Below are positions 33,493 through 42,059 of a DNA stretch of 64,000 nt, piece by piece. Source of the DNA: G020348385 sp964538085 (GTDB lineage Bacteria > Acidobacteriota > Aminicenantia > Aminicenantales > Aminicenantaceae); the NCBI GenBank assembly GCA_964538085.1, contig CAZIDF010000001.1, forward strand, positions 1 to 64,000. Reading direction: 5' to 3'. A model generated the notes under the pieces. It was not told the DNA's origin and did not search any database. It saw only the letters and a program-made list of their open reading frames with translations. The position numbers and the translations under genes are program-made. How positions within the stretch are numbered: the first letter of the stretch is position 1; every line of letters starts with the position of its first letter.

Positions 33493-35229
33493 TTGATTCA
33501 TGAATACGAGGTTGTTATCGTTGGTGCAGGCGGCGCCGGTCTGTATGCGGCCTTAGAGGCAAGCAAAAAAGCAAAAACAGCGGTCTTTTCCAAACTCTAC
33601 CCTATCCGTTCCCACACAGGAGCGGCCCAAGGGGGGATCGGTGCGGCACTCGGGAATGTCGAAGAGGACAAACCTGAATGGCATGCTTTTGACACGGTCA
33701 AAGGGGGTGATTATCTCACAGATCAGGGAGCTGCGTGCCTATTGGCCGATGAGGCCGTTCAAGCAGTGTATGACCTGGAAAACCGTGGTCTTCCCTTCAA
33801 TCGCACGCCAGAAGGGAGAATCGACCAGAGGCGTTTTGGCGGTCACACACGGAATTTCGGAGAGGCTCCTGTCAGGAGAGCCTGTTATGCAGCAGACAGA
33901 ACCGGCCATATGATCCTGCAAACTCTTTACCAGCAATGCACCAAAAACGATGTTTCTTTTTTCGACGAATTCCATGCCATAGATGTTTTAATCGAGGACC
34001 GCAAATGTGCGGGCCTTGTGCTCATCGAATTGGCCACCGGCGAGCTCCACATCGTTAGGGCCAAAGCCATGCTGTTCGCTACAGGGGGATTCGGCCGCAT
34101 GTTTCGTATAACTTCCAATGCTCATGCCAACACAGGCGATGGGCCCGCACTGCTGGCACGAAGAGATGTCCCTTTAGAAGACATGGAATTTTTCCAATTT
34201 CATCCGACCGGTATTCGCAACATGGGGATTTTGATCACAGAAGGCGTTCGGGGTGAAGGAGGAATATTGAGGAATAATAAAAACGAGCGGTTCATGGAAC
34301 GCTATGCTCCCACACTTTTGGATTTGGCTCCCCGAGATATGATCGCCCGAGCCATTCTCACGGAAATCCGGGATGGAAAGGGAATTAAGGGCGATGGGGC
34401 GATCGATGATTATGTCTATCTGGATGCCACTCATCTAGGAAGAGAGGTGATCGAAGCAAAATTACCAGAAATAGCTGACTTCTGCCGTACCTACCTGGGC
34501 ATCGATCCGGCAGAAAAACCCATGCCTGTCCATCCTACAGCTCACTACGCCATGGGGGGGATACCGACAGATACACACGGGAGAGTTTATGCCGACAGCA
34601 TAGGGAATAGGTTCGAAGGCCTGTATGCAGCAGGAGAATGTGCCTGTGTCTCCGTCCATGGAGCGAACCGATTGGGCACGAACAGCCTGGTTGATTTGAT
34701 CGTATTTGGCCGACGGGCCGGTCAACACATCGCTGATTTTGTCAGAAATGTTGACCTTTCCCCTCTTCCCGTAAATGCCATGGGATCGGCCCAGAAATTT
34801 GTGCGCCGGCTTTTTGACGGGAAAAATGGGCCTCGACCAGCGGAAATAAAAAAAACCCTGCAAGGAGTGATGATGAGAAACGTGGGGATCTTCAGGAAGG
34901 GAAAGGAGATGGCTGAAGCTGTCGAAAAGCTTGAAGAGCTACGCAACGAATACCTTGAAATCAGGGTGAATGATCATAACAAAGCTTTCAACACCAACCT
35001 TCTCGAAATCCTGGAATTGGGGAATCTCTTGGACATAGCCTATATATCTGCCGCATGCGCCCTTAATCGCACCGAAAGTCGAGGTGCTCATGCCAGAGAA
35101 GATTATCCTGAAAGGGATGACAAAACTTGGCTGAAGCACACTCTTGCTTGGTTAAGAAAGGACAAGGTGGAAATCGACTACAGCTCTGTGGACGTATCCG
35201 TGTGGGATCCGAAACCGAGAAAATATTGA
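33493..35229 (+). CDS. sdhA: Succinate dehydrogenase / fumarate reductase flavoprotein subunit
   Basis: 578 residues. FAD-binding GAGGAGLYAALEAS at the N-terminus, RSHTGAAQGGIGAALG with the histidine that carries covalent FAD, the dicarboxylate-site segments HPTGI, EGVRGEGGIL and LDLAPRDMIARAI, HPTAHYAMGGIPT and GECACVSVHGANRLGTNSL. It oxidises succinate or reduces fumarate with the iron-sulphur subunit. TTG 33493 has AAAGGAATTAAG ahead; an ATG at 33500 is out of frame. sdhB follows immediately. Confidence 0.95.
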   Translation: MIHEYEVVIVGAGGAGLYAALEASKKAKTAVFSKLYPIRSHTGAAQGGIGAALGNVEEDKPEWHAFDTVKGGDYLTDQGAACLLADEAVQAVYDLENRGLPFNRTPEGRIDQRRFGGHTRNFGEAPVRRACYAADRTGHMILQTLYQQCTKNDVSFFDEFHAIDVLIEDRKCAGLVLIELATGELHIVRAKAMLFATGGFGRMFRITSNAHANTGDGPALLARRDVPLEDMEFFQFHPTGIRNMGILITEGVRGEGGILRNNKNERFMERYAPTLLDLAPRDMIARAILTEIRDGKGIKGDGAIDDYVYLDATHLGREVIEAKLPEIADFCRTYLGIDPAEKPMPVHPTAHYAMGGIPTDTHGRVYADSIGNRFEGLYAAGECACVSVHGANRLGTNSLVDLIVFGRRAGQHIADFVRNVDLSPLPVNAMGSAQKFVRRLFDGKNGPRPAEIKKTLQGVMMRNVGIFRKGKEMAEAVEKLEELRNEYLEIRVNDHNKAFNTNLLEILELGNLLDIAYISAACALNRTESRGAHAREDYPERDDKTWLKHTLAWLRKDKVEIDYSSVDVSVWDPKPRKY

Positions 35230-35244
35230 ATGAAAGGTAATACG

Positions 35245-35973
35245 ATGAAAATCTATCTTCAGATAAAGCGCTTCAATCCCGAAAAAGACAAAAAACCATC
35301 CTTTCAAAAATACACAGTGGAGGTCGATCGGACAGATCGATTGTTGGATGCGTTGATCAAAATAAAAGATAGCGACGATCCCTCATTGGGATTCCGACGG
35401 AGCTGTGCCCACGGTGTTTGCGGTTCGGACGCTATGGTCATCAATGGCATGGAGCGACTTGCCTGTAAAACACTAATCAAAGATGTGGCTGAAAAGGACG
35501 GAGATACCATTAAGGTGGAACCTTTACGCACACTTCCGGTCCAAAGAGACCTGTTAGTGGATCAAGCTCCATTTTTTCAAAATTACCGAAAAGTCAAACC
35601 CTATCTAATCAATCCAGAACACGTTCCAGAGAAAGAGCGCATCCAAAGTCCTGAGAAAAGAAATGAATTCGATGATGCCACAAAGTGTATCCTTTGTGCA
35701 GCCTGTTTTTCGGCATGTCCGGTAAAAAAAGAAGTGAATCCCGCCTTCTTAGGACCGGCGGCTGTGGTTCAGGCCTCCCGGTTCATCGAGGATGACAGGG
35801 ACAGGGGATTCGAGGAGAGACTTCCCGAATTGGATTATCCCGATGGTATCTGGCCCTGCGAAAACCGATTTGAATGCACTCGGGTTTGCCCCAGGAACAT
35901 CAAAGTGACAAAATTGATCAACCTCACAAAAAGAAAAATCACGGAGTTCCGAAAAAACAAAGAAAAAACCTGA
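35245..35973 (+). CDS. sdhB: Succinate dehydrogenase / fumarate reductase iron-sulphur subunit
   Basis: About 242 residues. The [2Fe-2S] site is SCAHGVCGSDAMVINGMERLAC (Asp at the third position, as in Escherichia coli SdhB), the [4Fe-4S] site is CILCAACFSACP, and the [3Fe-4S] site is CENRFECTRVCP. ATG 35245 has AAAGG 8 bases upstream; ATG 35230 directly behind the sdhA stop is an alternative. No membrane-anchor gene (sdhC/sdhD/frdC) follows: the next 300 bp hold a repeat and then a convergent gene. Confidence 0.94.
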   Translation: MKIYLQIKRFNPEKDKKPSFQKYTVEVDRTDRLLDALIKIKDSDDPSLGFRRSCAHGVCGSDAMVINGMERLACKTLIKDVAEKDGDTIKVEPLRTLPVQRDLLVDQAPFFQNYRKVKPYLINPEHVPEKERIQSPEKRNEFDDATKCILCAACFSACPVKKEVNPAFLGPAAVVQASRFIEDDRDRGFEERLPELDYPDGIWPCENRFECTRVCPRNIKVTKLINLTKRKITEFRKNKEKT

Positions 35974-36011
35974 TCCCCACAAATTAATATCTATTATTCA
36001 ATGATTCTTTC

Positions 36012-36265
36012 CCATCAGGTATGTTGGCAGCGCCATTGAGGATCTAGCCTTCGCGAGTCGTTCTTCGAGGGAATCTAACAGCGTTAGACGACGAGGATGT
36101 ATTGAGCACGACTTTTCTGAAGGATTATAGATTCGAGCAGAAAGGGGAACTGAGGCTTGTGTTGTCGAGAAAAAGAGTTAACATGCGGAGTTCCGGAGTC
36201 GCCGAGAAGAGCGATGAGAGAATGGCGTTAAAGATCCGAACTAAAGCAGAGAACATGCCTGATGG
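36012..36265 (+). repeat. Dispersed structured repeat, copy B
   Basis: A 254-bp element filling the gap between sdhB and the octaheme cytochrome. Ends: CCATCAGGTATGTT (36012-36025) pairs with AACATGCCTGATGG (36252-36265), 13 of 14. Internal hairpin TCTAAC (36074-36079), loop AGC, GTTAGA (36083-36088), followed by the invariant core GAGGATGTATTGAGCACG. A second hairpin-like segment lies near the CGCCGAGAA block. Closest to copy C. Confidence 0.85.
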
Positions 36266-36283
36266 AAAAGTACTATATGATTG

Positions 36284-37789
36284 CTATTTCTTGAGCGTTG
36301 ATTTTAGGGCAATCGAATCTTTCAATTCTTGCAAATTTGTGGTGAGGTACCACCACCCGTTTTTGAAGGCAGCGTAATCGGGCCCCATCATGGCCGAAGC
36401 GTATCGCACGGAATTAGCATAAAAAAGCCATTGAAGAGTCCATTTCTGCTCCAGGCTCTCGTCAAAAGGATTGGACGGATCGGCAAGCCCGTCATTCCAT
36501 GCGTCACGCATCAATTTCGTTGCAGCTTCCACCATCCTATCTGCCTCCCCAATGGTGGCATGGAGCTTTTCGAAAGCACCGTTGATCCATGTGGACCCAT
36601 GGCAGGCTGAACAGACTTTCGCCATTCTCTGCTTCCGCCCATCCTGATCTTCTTCTGTTAACAGATATTCACTGGCCTTCTCCCCGGAAAAAGTGGTGGG
36701 CAGGGGCAGGCCGTCTTTGTTTTTGATGATGAAGGTCTGGCCACTCTTCGGCTGCGGGTGGGAATAAATCAGCCCGAAGATGCGAACCCAGAGTCTGCTT
36801 CCAAAATCATGACTCCTCTCAGCCACAACTTCTCCCTCCGTATTGACCAAAAGGCTGTTATGACAGGCTGCACACGTGGGTGCCGTGAAATCTTTTCCGG
36901 CAACCCATGGGATGTTGCCCCAATTCCATTCTGACTGTTTGGCATGGAATATATTCCCATGTTTGCTCTCTCTATAGACATCCCAGGCTGGAAGGTCGGG
37001 CTCCAGGTGGCACTGAGAACAGGTGTCCGCTTTTCGGGCGATCTCGATGGAAAAGCTGTGTCGTGGATGGCAGGGGGTGCAGGCCCCCGCTGTCCCGTCC
37101 GGATTGATCCGACCTACTCCCTGATTCGGCCAGTTGGATAAGTCGGGGACATCGATCTCCCCCAGTTCGGTATCCACCGTGCGGAAACCATTGGTTTCCA
37201 CTACTGTGCCATGACAGGCATAACATGTTTCGGTTTTGGCATTTGCAGAAGAACTGCTCTGAAAGACCTTTCCATTTTGGACATCCTTGACGCTGGTGAT
37301 CGTCTCTACAAGCGTATGATAAACAGCGTTATTTTTGAGATTAAAATAGGCATGCGCTTTTTTGCTAGGAAGATACTGCTCGGCTTCCTTTGAGTGGCAT
37401 GTTGCACAGTCTCCCGGCGTAACGATCACGTTGATCTGGTGGTCGAAATGTTCGAAACTATCCTTGTGGTTTGTAGCATTCAGGCTGTGGCACTCGTAAC
37501 ACCCTACCGCGATATTCAATAAACCTTCCGGCACGGATGAACTCGACACCTCCCTTTTCAACTCCGGCTTATTCATCGCTTCCTCGGGAATTCCATGCGC
37601 ATGCTCGCTGGTCATCCAATCCTCGACAATTCCTGGGGTATAAACACGATGACAATCCAAACATTCCTGTGTTTGTTCGCTCAACGGGGCTTCGGTTTCG
37701 CGGGCAAATGGAGGCGAGACATCTCCCCACAAAACAAGAACGAACAGACAAATGAAAGAGAGGGGGATGATCAAGGTCTTTTTATTCAT
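36284..37789 (-). CDS. Octaheme c-type cytochrome of the hydroxylamine oxidoreductase superfamily
   Basis: 501 residues: signal peptide (MNKKTLIIPLSFICLFVLVL..., cleavage near 30), then eight CXXCH haem sites: CLDCH, CYECH, CATCH, CYACH, CTPCH, CSQCH, CAACH and CSACH. Eight haems, the helical C-terminus (LMRDAWNDGLADPSNPFDESLEQKW...) and length fit HAO/octaheme nitrite-reductase relatives. Known members act on hydroxylamine, hydrazine or nitrite; whether this one oxidises or reduces is not shown. It acts in the periplasm. ATG 37789 follows a short upstream frame by 7 bp. Confidence 0.9.
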   Translation of the reverse strand: MNKKTLIIPLSFICLFVLVLWGDVSPPFARETEAPLSEQTQECLDCHRVYTPGIVEDWMTSEHAHGIPEEAMNKPELKREVSSSSVPEGLLNIAVGCYECHSLNATNHKDSFEHFDHQINVIVTPGDCATCHSKEAEQYLPSKKAHAYFNLKNNAVYHTLVETITSVKDVQNGKVFQSSSSANAKTETCYACHGTVVETNGFRTVDTELGEIDVPDLSNWPNQGVGRINPDGTAGACTPCHPRHSFSIEIARKADTCSQCHLEPDLPAWDVYRESKHGNIFHAKQSEWNWGNIPWVAGKDFTAPTCAACHNSLLVNTEGEVVAERSHDFGSRLWVRIFGLIYSHPQPKSGQTFIIKNKDGLPLPTTFSGEKASEYLLTEEDQDGRKQRMAKVCSACHGSTWINGAFEKLHATIGEADRMVEAATKLMRDAWNDGLADPSNPFDESLEQKWTLQWLFYANSVRYASAMMGPDYAAFKNGWWYLTTNLQELKDSIALKSTLKK

Positions 37790-37796
37790 CGGAACT

Positions 37797-37832
37797 TCAA
37801 TCCCAAACAACCAATATGATACTCATCAACAT
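37797..37832 (-). CDS. Possible 11-residue leader peptide of the octaheme cytochrome
   Basis: On the minus strand a near-perfect AAAGGAGGTGGATC precedes an ATG (37832) that opens an 11-codon hydrophobic frame MLMSIILVVWD and stops at 37797-37799. The cytochrome ATG follows after 7 bp and has no strong ribosome-binding site of its own. Translation of the leader may deliver ribosomes to the cytochrome gene. A frameshift joining it to the cytochrome is possible but not needed, since the cytochrome has a complete signal peptide. Confidence 0.45.
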   Translation of the reverse strand: MLMSIILVVWD

Positions 37833-37909
37833 GATCCACCTCCTTTCTCTTGCTTTTACCACACAAAGAAAAGAAGGTCAAAAAAGAAAAAGCCGGCAAG
37901 AAGTGTACC

Positions 37910-40900
37910 TTAGAATCCAGGCATGATCGTGAACTGGAACACCCAGTTCTTATTCGGTCTATTAAAGGGCTTCACTGCGTTGAATCCCAGAATCAGATAT
38001 CCGAACAGATTCATCCTGACTCCGATTCCGGCACTTGTCAATGGCTTACGATTGCCGCCTAAAAAGAAAGGCTTGTTTTCCGTATCGTCATCGATATCAT
38101 AACCCCAAGCGATACCGGCATCATAAAAGGCCACAAAATCCAAAGGAAGGACGCCATAATATCCCCTGCCAATGCCCAGTAACCCGAACAGGGGAAAACG
38201 GAGTTCAACATTGGCAACAGCTATCTTGCTCCCGAACAGCTGGGCATAAACATCATTCTCGTCAAACCCGAAAGAGGATGAATTGTATCCGCGGAGCAGA
38301 GTTTCATAACCCAAGAATAATGGATAAAATCGGTCATTTATGGCATTTTTCCCATAACGCCCATAATGCATGATACGAAAAGCCAAGGTGAAGGGCCGCA
38401 CGGGCATGAAGTACCGGCGATAGTCGGCAAGGAACGCAGAAAAATTCAAATTGCCGCCAAAATATGGAGTGAATTCGATGCGGTAGCTCTGTCCGAGGAT
38501 GGGAGCTGTAGCTCCAAAAAAGGAGCTATCATACACATAGGCTGTGGTAAAAAATCCAAAATACAGACTATCCGGAGCATCCAGTTCCTGTCTGATTTGG
38601 TCTAAGAAGAAACCATCGATCGTGTAGGCACGTGTCCGGAGTTCTCGCTGATAATCGATCAACCGGTATCCCGCTGACAGTTCGAATCGGCGGGATTGAT
38701 TGAAAGGATAATAAGCAAAAACCGATGCTTGATAGTTGACCTGGCGAAAGATGTATTCCTGTTCGAGGAGTACCGTCTGACCATACATTTCATCGTCATA
38801 TCCCACTGCATATCCGCCATACACATAAGGAATCCGCTGGACAACAGCTCCCCAGTTCAATCTGCTCCTCGTATTCTGGTACCCAGCTAACAGCGCTGAA
38901 TCCTCGACTCTGCCGGAGACTTGAGCCATGGTGAACACATTGTGATAACCGAGCATGTCGCTGAAAGTGAGAGTGACGCCCCCACCTGCGTACATCCCGA
39001 ATCTGTCAGCTCCCACTGCTATCTGAGCAGGGCTGACATAATCCAAAGCCAGCTTCGGTTTGTAATCGGAAATGGCAAAATCGGATTCTTCAGGCAGCCC
39101 ATAAAGCGGGTTGTTGAGCAAAGCGATCACCTCTCCTTCGCCCTTTTTCCGTGGAGGGAGCTGGGAAGGCAAGATATCTCCAAACTCCCCATTCGGTTTA
39201 CTGCCTGCAAGAAGCTCAAAAGAATCGATGGCATAGATGCTGTAATTATTTTCCGAAAAGACGCTAAAAGCCATGTGACCGGTCTCCTGAGCTATGGAAA
39301 TGGCGGGACTTTCGGCCATGATGCCGCTTACGCCTGTGTATAGATTCGTCACTTGGGATATTTCCTCAGAAGCGAGATCGATCCGGTAAACATTGGAAAT
39401 GCCGTTGCGATCGGACATGAAAAAAAGGCTTTTCGAATCGGGAGACCACTGAGGATCGATATTTTTCGCTCCGAGAAATCCTCGGACACGCTCGACTTCT
39501 TTGGTAATAGGATCCAACAAGGCCAGTTGAAATTCTCCGATGTTGAGGATCGAAAGATCGCTGGAAAAGCGGTCCGTGACAAAGGCGATGGTGCGGCCAT
39601 CCGGAGACCAGGCAGGATACAGATCGGAAAAGGGATCGTCTGTCAGCTTTTTCAACTCTTCGGTTTCAAGGTCGAACAAGAATAGATCCGATAATCCGCC
39701 ATCGAGAGCGGAAAAAGCCACGAAACGGCCATCCGGAGACCAGGTCGGATTCAGGATTTCCCCTAACTCCTTGAAAACTAATTCTTTTTCCCTTTTCCCG
39801 GTTTTAGTGTTGACGATAACGAGAACAGGCTCGCTTTTCGTGATGCCACCGAAAACGAACCGTTCTCCGGCAGCATCCCAAGAACCGGATGAATTAAAGA
39901 ACTGCAAGCTGTCAAAATGAGGATCCGTGGCCGTTTTGATCAATCGGCGGATGATTTTTCCTGTTTTCGCATCGGCCAGATACATATCGATGGAAAACAG
40001 ATCTCGGCTTGAAAGGAAAACGATTTGGCTTCCATCCGGGCTGAGAGCGGGCGAAACATTCAATCTGTTTTCTTCAGTCGCCTTAAAAAGAGGACGGCTA
40101 TTCTTTTCGACAAGCTGGGTTTTCTCGGCGATGGGATTGTATGTTTCATTCATGGCCTGGTGCCATTCCTCTGTCAAGGTCTCGTAGTTCACATTCAAGA
40201 CCCTCTTCATCGCCGCCTCCAACTCTCCCACACGGCTCACCTGTTTCATCAAGGAAGCTACGGCTTCATCCCCATACTTTCCCGTGATAAAGGCCCAAAC
40301 GGATTGCCCATACCGATACGGAAAATATTTATAAGGATCGTCCAGTTTTTTGACAGTGGGAAGTTTCTTCCTCTGCGTCACATCTCGCATCCACATGGCG
40401 GTGTTCGCGTCGATCGAACCGATGGAAAGGTATTCGGCCAGACCTTCAACAAACCACAAGGGAAGGCGATCCATCCCTGAGCCAGATCCAGTATAATCGG
40501 GACGATCTTGGGAAGTTATATCATACTGGAAGGCATGGACGAGTTCGTGACCGATCACGTGATCGGTTGCCGCAAGGGAGCCTCCGACAGGAAGAATGAT
40601 CCTCCTCTTGAACGACTCGGTAACGCCGCCCGTCCCTTCCCCTATGAGCCCAGAGATCGTGGTCGTTTGCTGGAAGTGGGAAGAACTTGCATAGAGGATC
40701 AGGACTTGGCGGCCCTTGAGCTTATGGTTGAAAACCCGCGAGAGACGCGCATACCACCGTTCAGCCATTCGTGCGGATAGATTAGCCGATTCCGCCATCT
40801 CAGGATAAAAATAAACATCGAAGTGTTGCGTTTTTAGGATCTTGAAGTCGAACTTGTCATACTGCACCTTGTTCCGCCCGAAATATTGGGCATGAACAGA

Positions 40901-40975
40901 AGAAGCTGTAAACATGACTCCAAAAAAGAAAATCGCCAATATCACTAGAAACCGCGAAATGTTACGGGTAAACAT
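37910..40975 (-). CDS. Outer-membrane metalloprotease / TolB-like propeller / beta-barrel fusion protein
   Basis: About 1021 residues with a signal peptide (cleavage after VHA, near 29). Residues about 40-280 resemble a gluzincin (peptidase MA-like) with HELVHAFQYD as the HEXXH motif and a downstream E in WFVEGLAEYLS. Residues about 300-590 are TolB/WD40-like repeats (SPDGSQIVFLSSR, SPDGRFVAFSALDGG, SPDGRTIAFVTDRFS, SPDSKSLFFMSDRNG). The last 350 residues show alternating aromatic beta strands and end in a C-terminal Phe (FTIMPGF), as in BamA/Omp85-type barrels. Fused protease, propeller and barrel suggest an outer-surface enzyme. ATG 40975 has GGAGGGATAAG. Confidence 0.8.
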   Translation of the reverse strand: MFTRNISRFLVILAIFFFGVMFTASSVHAQYFGRNKVQYDKFDFKILKTQHFDVYFYPEMAESANLSARMAERWYARLSRVFNHKLKGRQVLILYASSSHFQQTTTISGLIGEGTGGVTESFKRRIILPVGGSLAATDHVIGHELVHAFQYDITSQDRPDYTGSGSGMDRLPLWFVEGLAEYLSIGSIDANTAMWMRDVTQRKKLPTVKKLDDPYKYFPYRYGQSVWAFITGKYGDEAVASLMKQVSRVGELEAAMKRVLNVNYETLTEEWHQAMNETYNPIAEKTQLVEKNSRPLFKATEENRLNVSPALSPDGSQIVFLSSRDLFSIDMYLADAKTGKIIRRLIKTATDPHFDSLQFFNSSGSWDAAGERFVFGGITKSEPVLVIVNTKTGKREKELVFKELGEILNPTWSPDGRFVAFSALDGGLSDLFLFDLETEELKKLTDDPFSDLYPAWSPDGRTIAFVTDRFSSDLSILNIGEFQLALLDPITKEVERVRGFLGAKNIDPQWSPDSKSLFFMSDRNGISNVYRIDLASEEISQVTNLYTGVSGIMAESPAISIAQETGHMAFSVFSENNYSIYAIDSFELLAGSKPNGEFGDILPSQLPPRKKGEGEVIALLNNPLYGLPEESDFAISDYKPKLALDYVSPAQIAVGADRFGMYAGGGVTLTFSDMLGYHNVFTMAQVSGRVEDSALLAGYQNTRSRLNWGAVVQRIPYVYGGYAVGYDDEMYGQTVLLEQEYIFRQVNYQASVFAYYPFNQSRRFELSAGYRLIDYQRELRTRAYTIDGFFLDQIRQELDAPDSLYFGFFTTAYVYDSSFFGATAPILGQSYRIEFTPYFGGNLNFSAFLADYRRYFMPVRPFTLAFRIMHYGRYGKNAINDRFYPLFLGYETLLRGYNSSSFGFDENDVYAQLFGSKIAVANVELRFPLFGLLGIGRGYYGVLPLDFVAFYDAGIAWGYDIDDDTENKPFFLGGNRKPLTSAGIGVRMNLFGYLILGFNAVKPFNRPNKNWVFQFTIMPGF

Positions 40976-41303
40976 CTTATCCCTCCAATTAGTGTTCTTT
41001 TCCAATTCCTATATTTCCTACATATTTAATAACATTTAAGAACCCAAAAAAGTTACGTTTTTGTTCGGCATGATATTCTCGATCTCACCTTTTGGACAAT
41101 ACTAACATGTTAATGCATTCCAAAGGATCATTCAATATCGTGAACATAACTTTTGGTATAAGAGCAAAAAACATGCCAAATTGCATTCCACCTAATTCAG
41201 GAAACATAAAATTCTTTTTTGTATCGATTACAGGTCAACTGTCCTGAAAATTTCATTTGAAAAAATGAGCCGTTGTTGTAAAATTCTGCTGTTGCCAGCA
41301 GAT
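40976..41303. other. AT-rich divergent intergenic region
   Basis: About 330 bp between the barrel protease (leftward) and the esterase-like gene (rightward). I see no gene, long repeat or convincing hairpin. It should contain both promoters, but no clear consensus pair stands out. Confidence 0.5.
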
Positions 41304-42044
41304 ATGAATGAATCGACACGGATAAAACTATCCTTTCTGGTTATTATTTCACTCCTTGTCATCATATTTATTTCATCGGGTGAGTCACAGGAGGATCCGG
41401 TCATGCTTCTCAAGATCGCTGAATTAAAAAGTGGCCTGAAGCTGCGTTATACCCTTTCTTTCCCACATTCATCCTTTCAGAGCGAATCCTATCCTCTGGT
41501 GGTTGCCCTTCATTATGGCGGCAAGGTCACGCCTTTCTACAGCAAGGATTTTGTCGAATCCTTCGTGGAACCGGCCCTCAAAGACCTGGAAGCCATCATT
41601 GTCGCACCCGATTGTCCCACAACGGGATGGACAAATGATGTAAGCGAGACAGCTGTCCTGGAACTGATCCTCCTCCTGATGGAGGAGTACAATATCGACT
41701 CCGATCGCATCGTTCTTATGGGATACAGCATGGGAGGACTGGGCACCTGGTATTTGGCGGCTCGCCATCCCGATCTTTTTTCCGCAGCTATTCCCATCAG
41801 CGCTCCCGCGGAGATGGCCACAACACCCATCATACAAGACGTTCCCATGTACATCATCCACGGAGACAAGGATGAGCTCTTTCCAGCAGTGGATGTAAAA
41901 TTACTTTATCTTAAACAAAAAAATAGCGGCGCAGAGATAGAAATGATCATCGTTGCAGGAGCGAGCCACTACCAACTGGCCAAGTTCATCAACTCCCTCA
42001 AAGCCACCATTCCCTGGCTTAAAAATATTTGGGCAGAGCGCTAA
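41304..42044 (+). CDS. Exported alpha/beta-hydrolase (esterase / poly-ester hydrolase type)
   Basis: 246 residues with an N-terminal hydrophobic segment (about 6-26) ending near SSGES, then an alpha/beta hydrolase: PLVVALHYGG (oxyanion region), nucleophile GYSMGGLGT near residue 153, IIHGDKDELF (Asp) and GASHYQLA (His). The LacZ-type set of Ser-Asp-His is complete. Probably a periplasmic esterase of the feruloyl-esterase/PHB-depolymerase group. ATG 41304 is chosen because the signal segment then starts normally. It lies 15 bp before the symporter gene. Confidence 0.82.
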   Translation: MNESTRIKLSFLVIISLLVIIFISSGESQEDPVMLLKIAELKSGLKLRYTLSFPHSSFQSESYPLVVALHYGGKVTPFYSKDFVESFVEPALKDLEAIIVAPDCPTTGWTNDVSETAVLELILLLMEEYNIDSDRIVLMGYSMGGLGTWYLAARHPDLFSAAIPISAPAEMATTPIIQDVPMYIIHGDKDELFPAVDVKLLYLKQKNSGAEIEMIIVAGASHYQLAKFINSLKATIPWLKNIWAER

Positions 42045-42059
42045 AAGGAGGCCTCTTCA

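Noticed and set aside
35404..35470. Loss of a cluster ligand in SdhB (Asp at the third [2Fe-2S] position)
   Set aside because: The same Asp occurs in functional Escherichia coli SdhB, so this is normal variation.
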